From contig JAFRHL010000038.1 of NCBI GenBank assembly GCA_017433295.1, positions 1 through 51,197 on the forward strand: 51,197 bases of DNA, in the 5' to 3' direction. Both the position numbers and the translations under genes were made by a program. This DNA comes from Eubacterium sp. (GTDB lineage Bacteria; Bacillota; Clostridia; Lachnospirales; Lachnospiraceae). A model generated the notes under the pieces. That model searched no databases, had not been told where the DNA came from, and saw only the letters and a list, made by a program, of their open reading frames with translations. This document shows, piece after piece, positions 45,122 to 51,197 of this stretch; position 1 is the stretch's first letter; the number at the start of each line of letters is the position of its first letter.

Positions 45122-45176
45122 CAAGGGATTCTTTGGAAATGACCATTTTTGGTTTGCTTCGAAGAATCCCTTTTTT
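45122..45176 (+). terminator. Terminator after the displaced rlmD tail
   Basis: aagggattctt (45122-45132) and aagaatccctt (45161-45171) are perfect 11-base arms followed by a T-run. Confidence 0.82.
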
Positions 45177-45301
45177 GACGTTTTGATAGTAGTTCTGACC
45201 ACTAAAAAAAACGAAGGCGAGGCTGAACAACTATTGTCATAGGGGTGGGAGACTATAGAACTATTGTCACAAAAAAGTGCTATGATATGGTCTGTAGGTC
45301 T

Positions 45302-45354
45302 GATAGACTAATAAACAGGTGAGCATAAATATCACGATTGATATATAGTCTATC
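45302..45354. repeat. Inverted repeat in front of the truncated recombinase
   Basis: gatagact (45302-45309) and agtctatc (45347-45354) are perfect inverted copies. The right arm abuts the ribosome site cggagg. Upstream, aactattgtca occurs twice (45228 and 45262). The set could be an operator or part of an attachment site; no other gene lies in 44907-45366. Confidence 0.5.
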
Positions 45355-45366
45355 GGAGGAAACTTA

Positions 45367-46158
45367 ATGGAATTCAATCCAAAGGTCAATGTCATTCCGA
45401 CATTCAAGAATAGTCTTGGAGTGAAAAAAGTAGGAATCTATGCCAGGGTCAGCACGGCAAGGGTAGAACAGCTACGTAGTCTTGCCGCGCAGGTATCTGC
45501 GTTGTCACAGTATGTATATCAAAGAAATGATATGATAATCAGGGATATCTATATGGATGTTGGTTCAGCGAAGATCGGCTCCAGTAGGAGAGAGTTTTCA
45601 CGACTGCTCGAGGATTGCCAGAATCGAAAGGTGAATTACGTGGTCACGAAGAGCATGTCACGTTTCGGAAGGGATACAGTAGAAAGCGTGGAATCTATTC
45701 GCTTGCTTCAAGAAGCCGGAGTGACCATCTTTTTTATGCTGGAAGATAAAGAAGTTACAAAGGACACACCTGAATTTGATCTGTCAGTAAGAGCGGCGAT
45801 CATGCAATCCGAGAATGAGCACCGAAGTGAGAATATCAAAATTGGACTTAGACAGAAAGCTGAACTCGGAACTAGCGGATTATACTCAAAGCCCTGTTAT
45901 GGGTGTGTGAAAGATGAAAACGGTAGTCTGGTTCCGAAAGTTTATCAGGCCACAGTTGTTCAGCATATATTCCAGCTGTATCTGGAAGGAAAGAGTGAGG
46001 CTGCGATCATAGAGGATCTGGCAGAGCGGAAGATCCCAACCGTCAGGGGGAAGGAGAGATGGAGTAAGAAAGCGATCGAAACGATCCTGACAAAACCCAG
46101 TATCTTCGATTTGCTACAAACACATCCTTTCACCCCCTGCTTTAGTGGAGGGGGGTGA
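45367..46158 (+). CDS. 3'-truncated serine recombinase
   Basis: This 263-residue product has a full resolvase domain (GIYARVSTARVEQLRSLAAQ, VTKSMSRFGRDTVESVE) and most of the recombinase domain (KPCYGCVKDENGSLVP ... RWSKKAIETIL). Then the frame runs into unrelated GC-rich DNA (after about TKPSIFDLLQ) and stops. The zinc ribbon and C-terminal coiled coil are missing, so it is about half the normal length and probably inactive. Base composition is more AT-rich than in the other recombinases of the window, which points to a different origin. Ribosome site: cggaggaaa. Confidence 0.8.
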   Translation: MEFNPKVNVIPTFKNSLGVKKVGIYARVSTARVEQLRSLAAQVSALSQYVYQRNDMIIRDIYMDVGSAKIGSSRREFSRLLEDCQNRKVNYVVTKSMSRFGRDTVESVESIRLLQEAGVTIFFMLEDKEVTKDTPEFDLSVRAAIMQSENEHRSENIKIGLRQKAELGTSGLYSKPCYGCVKDENGSLVPKVYQATVVQHIFQLYLEGKSEAAIIEDLAERKIPTVRGKERWSKKAIETILTKPSIFDLLQTHPFTPCFSGGG

Positions 46159-46190
46159 AAGGGGGTGAAGTCCTCGGAGGGGGTGAAAAA
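46126..46190. repeat. G-rich palindrome and repeats at the recombinase break point
   Basis: cctttcaccccc (46126-46137) and gggggtgaaagg (46151-46162) are perfect 12-base arms. The unit gggggtgaa is repeated three times up to 46190. Three G5-G6 runs lie within 35 bases. It marks the point where the recombinase stops and may be the end of a lost small element. Confidence 0.6.
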
Positions 46191-46228
46191 AGCGCCTCCT
46201 CGTAGAGACGCTCCATTGTATAGCCTTT

Positions 46229-47203
46229 TCAAAGTTTTTTCAGCACTTCCCATGTATCACCATCAATGCAGACTGCTTGTTGTTCGATTTGTTTCGGGCA
46301 GAAAGCCTCGTTATAGTTGAGGCAGGCGTATACCGCTTTCGGATTCTCAGCCGTCATCGCCCAGAAGGGATACTTGATGATGACGGGTGTATTGGCTCCG
46401 ACGCCAATTTCCAGATAGAGTGTATGCAGTTTTTCATGCCTTCGGATGAATTCCGCATAAGCCGCTGATGCCTTATGCCAGCCCTCGTCCTCTACGAAGG
46501 AATCATCGGCACGGAGGTTCATGGTCACCTTTGATCCGTCATCCGGGCATTTGGGAATCAACGCTGTCGGAATTCTCATAGAGACACCACTCTGCGGAAC
46601 CTGATAGACCCCGTCCGCATCCATGACAAAGCTCTGGGCTTCCATTGCCTGCATGACCCATTCTTCATTATCGTAGGTATTCTGATTCGCGGGATTTACG
46701 CTCTGGAACAGGCCGTAGTCTCCCTGCGTATAAAAAAGGCGCTTCTTGTCAAAACCAGCTCGCTGGAACTGATGGTCCACGTTAGTGGTGATGACAAAGT
46801 AATCCTTTCCGTCCAAAAGAGAGAGCAGTTTCCCATACACATCCTTTGGCGGATCGATATAGCGGTTATAGTAGACATGCCGCGCCCACCATGCCCAGCG
46901 CGTTTCCTCATCGGGAAACGGATAGAAGCCGCCGGAGTAGATATCCTGAATGCCAAACCGTGCGGCAAAGTCACCGAAGTACCGGTCAAAGCGTTCCCCG
47001 GAATAGGTCAATCCAGCCGCAGTGGACAATCCGGCGCCAGCACCAATCACTATGGCGTCTGCGCTTTCGATTTCCTTCTTCAGCCGTTCAATCTGTTCCG
47101 TCCTGCTTCCTGTACCGGTAGAAATGCCTGAACGGAAGGAGCGGACGGCGGACAAACCCTTCTGGATGGTTTCCTGATAGCCATTACTGTAAAAGCTGTT
47201 CAT
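46229..47203 (-). CDS. SirTM-class sirtuin (macrodomain-linked ADP-ribosyltransferase)
   Basis: This sirtuin-fold NAD enzyme belongs to the macro-linked class M, known to ADP-ribosylate the lipoylated carrier GcvH-L in other Firmicutes and pathogens. It shows the NAD loop GAGAGLS (54-60), TTNVD (139-143), and Gln160 in TQGDYG where deacetylases have the catalytic His; this change is typical of SirTM. Three of the four zinc-ribbon cysteines expected from relatives are absent (Ser168, Ala172, Asp222), leaving only Cys219. ATG 47203 lies within the end of the macrodomain gene. 324 residues. No GcvH-L or LplA gene is in the window. Confidence 0.9.
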   Translation of the reverse strand: MNSFYSNGYQETIQKGLSAVRSFRSGISTGTGSRTEQIERLKKEIESADAIVIGAGAGLSTAAGLTYSGERFDRYFGDFAARFGIQDIYSGGFYPFPDEETRWAWWARHVYYNRYIDPPKDVYGKLLSLLDGKDYFVITTNVDHQFQRAGFDKKRLFYTQGDYGLFQSVNPANQNTYDNEEWVMQAMEAQSFVMDADGVYQVPQSGVSMRIPTALIPKCPDDGSKVTMNLRADDSFVEDEGWHKASAAYAEFIRRHEKLHTLYLEIGVGANTPVIIKYPFWAMTAENPKAVYACLNYNEAFCPKQIEQQAVCIDGDTWEVLKKL

Positions 47204-47990
47204 AGTATGCTTTGTCCTCATCTTTGAAAACATTGAAGATCACTCTTTCCATTGCACCCGGATGCATAGCCATCCAGCCAGTCACGGTCTGTACAGCGAT
47301 TTCCGCAGCCCGTTTGTTGGGAAAGTGAAAGACCCCTGTGGAGATGCAGCAGAAGGCCACAGATTTCAACCCGTTTTCCAAACACATATCAAGTGTATTC
47401 CGATAGCAGGCCACCAGATCATCTTCCAGAGAGGAAGTCAATCTACCCTGTACAATCGGCCCGACGATGTGAATCACCTTTTTTGCCGGAAGGTTATAGG
47501 CATCCGTCAGCATCGGCACAGCCGTCGGCTGCTCATAATTCCTGCCGTATTTGTTTTTCAACTGCTCCATATGTCTGGCGCACTCATCTCTCAGTTGAAC
47601 TCCGGCGAAGGTATGGATGCAGTTGTCGATGCAGGTATGCAATGGAACAAAACATCCCAGCATCTGTGAATTGGCTGCATTAACGATGGCATCCACAGCC
47701 AGCCGCGTGATGTCGCCCTGCCAGATTGACAGGCCGTCTTTGACCTCTGGAATATCATAAAGCTCTACGATCCCGTTTTCCCGGATACGTTCTCGCAGAT
47801 ACTCATCCTGCACCGCGATGACAGTTTCATCCATTTTCTTCGGCATACGGATATTCATCAGTGACCGTAGGATACGCCGTTTTCCTTCCGTATCAGCCGG
47901 TGTCTGCAAATCTCTATATTGAACTGAATCAACTTTGAATTCCTCAACGAGATAATCCAGCCGCTGATCCTGTGTCCTTTTCGCGTTCAT
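47184..47990 (-). CDS. Zinc-type macrodomain protein (ADP-ribose hydrolase)
   Basis: This 268-residue protein has a helical N-terminal extension and a macrodomain. The zinc-macro motif GCFVPLHTCID (112-122) supplies Cys113, His118 and Cys120. The ADP-ribose loops are GDIT (92-95), NAANS (104-108) and CISTGVF (215-221). In known systems it reverses the modification made by the SirTM partner. Its gene overlaps the sirtuin gene by 20 bases. The ribosome site aagaaggt precedes the ATG. Confidence 0.93.
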   Translation of the reverse strand: MNAKRTQDQRLDYLVEEFKVDSVQYRDLQTPADTEGKRRILRSLMNIRMPKKMDETVIAVQDEYLRERIRENGIVELYDIPEVKDGLSIWQGDITRLAVDAIVNAANSQMLGCFVPLHTCIDNCIHTFAGVQLRDECARHMEQLKNKYGRNYEQPTAVPMLTDAYNLPAKKVIHIVGPIVQGRLTSSLEDDLVACYRNTLDMCLENGLKSVAFCCISTGVFHFPNKRAAEIAVQTVTGWMAMHPGAMERVIFNVFKDEDKAYYEQLLQ

Positions 47991-48013
47991 GCCATTACCT
48001 TCTTTTCCGCAAA

Positions 48014-48042
48014 GGGCTCCGGGACTGTTGTCTCCGAAGCCC
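48014..48042. other. Imperfect hairpin between rrf2 and the macrodomain gene
   Basis: gggct and agccc with inner pairs (ccggga/tctccg) can form a stem. No T-run follows on the minus strand. It may reduce read-through from rrf2 into the macro-sirTM pair. Confidence 0.3.
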
Positions 48043-48049
48043 TGATTGC

Positions 48050-48490
48050 TTATGATTCTTCAGCAAGTATCTCCTGCATTCCAACATGAAGATCGGCAAG
48101 CGTGTATTCTTTCATCTTGTTTTCCATCGAATTTTGAATTTCTTTCAGCTTTTCATCGAGAAGCCTGTGGATGTTTCTTCCTACAGGGCATTCGGGATTC
48201 GGCGCTTCATGGAAGTGGAAAAGATCTCCGTTCTCAACAGGGTCAATCGCCTGATATACATCATAGAATGTGATCTCCGAAAGCGGCCTGTTTACGGTAA
48301 TACCGCCTGTTCCTCTTGCCACGGTTATCAGTCCCGCATTCTTCAGCTGTGTGAGAATCTTGCGAATGATGACAGGATTTGTGTTGATACTCCCAGCGAG
48401 AAAGTCGCTGGTCACTTTATAATCATCCTTGAATGTATTCACACAAGTGAAGATATGCAGGGCAATCGTAAATCTGCTTGAAATCTGCAT
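48050..48490 (-). CDS. Rrf2-family transcriptional regulator
   Basis: This 146-residue protein has the winged helix of the family (SSRFTIALHIFTCVNTFKDD ... NPVIIRKILTQLKNAGLI) and the wing VARGTGGITVNRPL. Only one cysteine (ECPVGRNIH) remains in the region where Fe-S members have three, so it probably senses something other than through a cluster, as in the YwnA group. The same 19-base site covers the -35 boxes of its own promoter and of the SnoaL-like gene, so autoregulation is likely. Confidence 0.92.
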   Translation of the reverse strand: MQISSRFTIALHIFTCVNTFKDDYKVTSDFLAGSINTNPVIIRKILTQLKNAGLITVARGTGGITVNRPLSEITFYDVYQAIDPVENGDLFHFHEAPNPECPVGRNIHRLLDEKLKEIQNSMENKMKEYTLADLHVGMQEILAEES

Positions 48491-48510
48491 AACATCGCCC
48501 TCCTGTCACC

Positions 48511-48539
48511 ATTCTACAGCATTTCTGCTGTAATTTCAA
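48511..48539 (-). promoter_or_regulatory. Promoter of rrf2
   Basis: On the minus strand TTGAAA (48539-48534) and TAGAAT (48516-48511) are 17 bases apart. The operator-like site overlaps the -35 box. Confidence 0.72.
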
Positions 48540-48547
48540 TGGTTACA
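48529..48547. promoter_or_regulatory. Operator-like site 1 (rrf2 promoter)
   Basis: tgtaatttcaatggttaca matches site 2 (49406-49424) at 17 of 19 positions and has partial dyad symmetry (tgtaa...ttaca). It overlaps the -35 box of rrf2. Confidence 0.75.
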
Positions 48548-49318
48548 TTAGAACTTGCCGTTCTGATTCTGCCATGTGTCCTCCGCAGACAGCGTTTCCA
48601 TCACATCCCAATGCTCTACGATCTTACCATTTTCGACTCGGAACAGATCGTAATAGGTGGTCGGCGTTCCACCGAAGGTACCCTCGCTGACAGCCAAACC
48701 ATAGTTGCCATCTGCCAGAACGTAGTGTGTCTTGTTGTAGATCATCTGAATGCCCTGTTCGGCAAGGGCAGCCAGTGCAGTGCCCAGCCCGGAAAGGCCA
48801 TCGGCAATACCCGTGTTATGCTGGATGTAGTTGTCGCCGTCAAAGTAGTTAGTGAGCTTATCGGGATTCTCGCCGCGCAGCACATCACCGACGAAGGAAG
48901 CAACGACCTTGCGGGTCTCTTCCTTGTCGACAGCCTTCTTCTCCATCGTACCGTCGATCTGGGTGTGACCGGAGGGATTCGGCTCGGCTTTGGCAGCAAG
49001 GTTATCCCAGTGCTCAGCGATTTTGCCGTTCGCATCGAAGCGGAAAATGTCAAAAGCGACCTGCTCACCAGCACCGGCGAAGTTGTAAACGGTCTGCAGG
49101 AACACCTTATCCCCGTCCTCGAATGCGCGGATGTTGTTGACGGTGGTCTTCACGGGAGTGGAGGCGAGGTAGGCAACGCTGCCCACGAAAGCGTCACGGC
49201 CAGTGCCGTAAGCAAGGTTGTGCTGGATGTAGCCCTCTGCCAGCAGAGAAGCAGCCTTTTCGGTATCGCCGGTTGCGAAAGTGTTGATGAGAGCCAGAGC
49301 CTTTTCGATCTTTGTCAT
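48548..49318 (-). CDS. Protein with two tandem SnoaL/NTF2-like domains
   Basis: This 256-residue protein holds two related cone-shaped NTF2-like domains (about 1-112 and 125-245). Each has the pattern YIQHN and a later FDIFRF or YDLFRV strand followed by IAEHWD or IVEHWD. Such proteins include SnoaL-type cyclases and many uncharacterised small-molecule binders. The ribosome site aaaggagg is nine bases from the ATG. It heads the minus-strand island with rrf2, macro and sirTM, and has the strongest promoter there. Confidence 0.88.
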   Translation of the reverse strand: MTKIEKALALINTFATGDTEKAASLLAEGYIQHNLAYGTGRDAFVGSVAYLASTPVKTTVNNIRAFEDGDKVFLQTVYNFAGAGEQVAFDIFRFDANGKIAEHWDNLAAKAEPNPSGHTQIDGTMEKKAVDKEETRKVVASFVGDVLRGENPDKLTNYFDGDNYIQHNTGIADGLSGLGTALAALAEQGIQMIYNKTHYVLADGNYGLAVSEGTFGGTPTTYYDLFRVENGKIVEHWDVMETLSAEDTWQNQNGKF

Positions 49319-49387
49319 GATGGTATCCTCCTTTAATTCTGTTCGCGTCGGCTTGTTGTAACCGTCGCTGTTTCATCTGACAGCGAG

Positions 49388-49416
49388 AATATATCACAGC
49401 TTAGTTGTAATGTCAA
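49388..49416 (-). promoter_or_regulatory. Promoter of the SnoaL-like gene
   Basis: On the minus strand TTGACA (49416-49411) and TATATT (49393-49388) have a 17-base spacer. Confidence 0.82.
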
Positions 49417-49424
49417 TAGTTACA
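49406..49424. promoter_or_regulatory. Operator-like site 2 (SnoaL promoter)
   Basis: tgtaatgtcaatagttaca covers the -35 box and matches site 1 (48529-48547) in the same relative position. Probably bound by the Rrf2 regulator. Confidence 0.75.
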
Positions 49425-49461
49425 TCAAATATTTTCAAACTTTTTTCTGAACGCAAAGAAG

Positions 49462-49487
49462 CGCCCTGCCTCCGAAGAAGCAGGGCG
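49462..49487 (-). terminator. Terminator of the last recombinase gene
   Basis: cgccctgc (49462-49469) and gcagggcg (49480-49487) pair, and on the minus strand the T-rich cttcttt follows. Confidence 0.72.
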
Positions 49488-49502
49488 TTATATTATCTGT
49501 GT

Positions 49503-49655
49503 CTACACCTCAATCTCCACTCCGCAGGAAAAGGTGAAGACCAGCTTGCCCTTTCGATGTACCGTGACCTTCTCGACCAGGTGTCCCCAATAGTCAGTGC
49601 GGAAATCGGTAATGCTGTCGGGCATGGCTTCGATTTCCGAAATGAAATCCTCAAT
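49503..49655 (-). pseudogene. Cut-off C-terminal tail of the recombinase gene
   Basis: Past the TAG at 49658-49656 the same frame stays open for 51 codons. It reads IEDFISEIEAMPDSITDF, then DYWGHLVEKVTVHRKGK and FTFSCGVEIEV to a second TAG. This is the normal end of large serine recombinases. It shows that a single amber codon separates the tail from the gene. Confidence 0.8.
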
Positions 49656-51074
49656 CTACTCGTTGTGCCTTTCCTTTTGGCGGAGGCTTTTCTGTGCTTC
49701 AGCCAGTGCCTTTTCCGCCGCTTCGAAGCGGGCAAACATCTCATCGGAGCGTTGCTGGTAATCAGTCTGATCCTGCGCTACCCGCGCGTTCTGGTCGATA
49801 AGCTCCTGTAGCAGTTTGCCCGTCACCGTCCGCTCGTTATCCAGCCGTGCGATTTCCGCTTCAAGATCTTCTGTGCCGCCAAGCTCCGCCTGTACCTCGC
49901 GGAGGTTTGCGATTACCTCCTGTCGAATCGCCAGCAGCTTGTTCACCGCCTTGATGAAGCCCTGCTGGATTTCTTCTTCGGTCAGGTGCGAGGTCTTGCA
50001 GCGATGGCCGCCCCACTTGCTGTTGCACTGCCAGACTGTCCGGCGGTACCTGGCGTCCTTGCTATGCCAGACCTTGGGGCCGTACATCTGACCGCAGTCG
50101 CCGCAGAAGATTTTCGCCGAGAAGATGGTACCGCCGCTGGCGTGGCAGTTCTTGCGCCGCTCGATCTCTTCCTGTACCCGCCTGAACGTCCGCGCCGGGA
50201 TGATTGCCTCGTGGCATCCTTCCACATACACTTGCGGGACCTGCCCCTCGTTCTTGCGGCGGGTCTTGTCCAGGAAGTCGTTGGAGTAGGTCTTCTGCAG
50301 GAGCTTGTCGCCCATGTAAGTCTCATTCGACAAAACCCGCTTGATGGTGAGGTCGTTCCACCTGGGCTTGCCAGCCGGGGACGGGATGCCGTCCTCCGTC
50401 AGCTTTCTGGCGATGGCGTAGGGAGACATACCCGCGAGGAAGTCCCCGTAAATCCTGCGGACGACTTCCGCCTGTGCCTCATTGATGACCAGCCCGCCGT
50501 CGGATCCCTTGTCGTAGCCAAGGAAGTGCTTGTAGTTCAGGCTGAACTTGCCGTCGCTGATTTTCTTCCTCTGGCCCCAGCGCACGTTCTCGGAAATGCT
50601 CCGGCTTTCTTCCTGCGCGAGGCTGGACATGATGGTCAATAAAAGCTCGCCTTTGGAGTCAAAGGTCCAGATGTTCTCTTTTTCAAAATAGACCTCGGTG
50701 CCATGCTCCTTCAGTTCCCGGATGGTGGAGAGCGAATCCACCGTGTTCCTGGCAAAGCGGCTGACCGACTTGGTGACGATGAGGTCGATTCTTCCAGCCA
50801 AGGCGTCTGCCACCATCTGCTGGAAGCCCTCGCGGTGTTTGGTGCTGGTCGCCGAGATACCCTCGTCAGTGTACACCTTCACAAATTCCCAATCATCCCT
50901 GCCCTGGATATATTCGGTGTAGTAGCTCACCTGCGCCTCGTAGGAGCTTTGCTGTTCCTCCAGTTCCGTTGAGACGCGGGCGTAGCCAGCCACCTTCCGT
51001 TTTGCCTGCGCCGCTATCGGAGCGGAGGTTGCGCGGTTGATGGTGGCGGGGATGATTCTTACTTTCTGCGCCAT
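49656..51074 (-). CDS. Large serine recombinase, ended early by an amber codon
   Basis: The product has 472 residues up to TAG 49658-49656, but about 523 if the stop were read. The resolvase domain has the catalytic serine in GYARVSTELEEQQSSYEAQ and VTKSVSRFARNTVD. The recombinase domain is NYKHFLGYDKGSDGGLVI. The zinc ribbon is FCGDCGQMYGPKVW ... VWQC, and a coiled coil (about 395-470) follows. ATG 51074 is taken since ggagga lies seven bases upstream. It may once have moved the macro/SirTM island, which lies just downstream on the same strand. Confidence 0.9.
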   Translation of the reverse strand: MAQKVRIIPATINRATSAPIAAQAKRKVAGYARVSTELEEQQSSYEAQVSYYTEYIQGRDDWEFVKVYTDEGISATSTKHREGFQQMVADALAGRIDLIVTKSVSRFARNTVDSLSTIRELKEHGTEVYFEKENIWTFDSKGELLLTIMSSLAQEESRSISENVRWGQRKKISDGKFSLNYKHFLGYDKGSDGGLVINEAQAEVVRRIYGDFLAGMSPYAIARKLTEDGIPSPAGKPRWNDLTIKRVLSNETYMGDKLLQKTYSNDFLDKTRRKNEGQVPQVYVEGCHEAIIPARTFRRVQEEIERRKNCHASGGTIFSAKIFCGDCGQMYGPKVWHSKDARYRRTVWQCNSKWGGHRCKTSHLTEEEIQQGFIKAVNKLLAIRQEVIANLREVQAELGGTEDLEAEIARLDNERTVTGKLLQELIDQNARVAQDQTDYQQRSDEMFARFEAAEKALAEAQKSLRQKERHNE

Positions 51075-51125
51075 GTCAGCTTCCTCCGAATTCACGGTGA
51101 CAGGCACTGTGAACCCCAATGCCAT

Positions 51126-51197
51126 TTAGCGTGGCAAGCTTAATTGCATATCTTGAATAATTCATTAGACAGCGCCTTTTTATGCCGGGTTAGTCCA
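51126..51197. other. Window edge with no recognised gene
   Basis: I see no gene or clear signal in the last 72 bases. Confidence 0.4.

Noticed and set aside
39356-46140. The C-terminal recombinase half (from PFTSKLICG) and the N-terminal half (ending near HPFT) as one gene split by a 6-kb insertion.
   Set aside because: Base composition differs and the HPFT codons of the N-terminal piece belong to the G-rich palindrome region, not to the recombinase. The match is four residues and probably chance.

Overview
The window looks like a chromosome segment of an anaerobic Firmicute of the class Clostridia, most likely Lachnospiraceae-like. It carries a PolC-type replicase, a 366-residue primary sigma factor, MgtE, MutS2, a YhaM-type nuclease, strong AGGAGG ribosome sites and near-consensus sigma-A promoters. 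I cannot name the species.

Bases 1-38,820 are mostly ordinary chromosome. First comes an OmpR-type two-component system (189-2034), then a tight three-gene locus (2095-6344). That locus encodes an 811-residue membrane protein, an ABC ATPase whose motifs are all degenerate, and an ABC-2-like permease. Next are threonine synthase, rpoD behind an exact-consensus promoter, a small FMN-binding-like membrane protein on the minus strand, and polC. A run of plus-strand genes follows: gamma-carbonic anhydrase-like, a membrane protein, an alanyl-tRNA editing protein, a lipoprotein, and an ApbE-like flavin transferase that reads into the broken 3' end of an mscL gene. mgtE lies opposite a complete oligopeptide ABC operon (oppABCDF). 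Then come two tRNA-Gly genes, a B12-binding radical SAM protein, a 32-residue membrane peptide, an AIR-synthase-like protein, an Lrp regulator with an aminotransferase, trmL, a thioesterase, mutS2 and acyP on the minus strand, yhaM and rlmD. Five copies of a short palindrome (core cgaaatcgcc/ggcgatttcg) sit in intergenic gaps of this part.

Bases 38,821-51,197 are accessory DNA. A LysR remnant abuts a 5'-truncated serine recombinase. A recombinase-domain protein without a catalytic domain and a split serine recombinase follow, then an XRE protein. Next is an orphan sugar-binding-type lipoprotein overlapping a membrane GGDEF protein, whose start codon is followed by an out-of-frame A10 tract. 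About 6.2 kb downstream of the rlmD stop there is a second rlmD-like 3' tail with its own terminator, which suggests integration into the 3' end of rlmD. A truncated recombinase then leads to a minus-strand island: a double-SnoaL protein, an Rrf2 regulator, a zinc-type macrodomain and a SirTM-class sirtuin. The two promoters of the island carry the same 19-bp operator-like site over the -35 box. The window ends in a third large serine recombinase interrupted by an in-frame amber codon.

The best candidates for undescribed biology are the Rrf2-controlled macro/SirTM island without GcvH-L or LplA, the possibly phase-variable binding-protein/GGDEF pair, and the two-component system with its degenerate-ABC locus.
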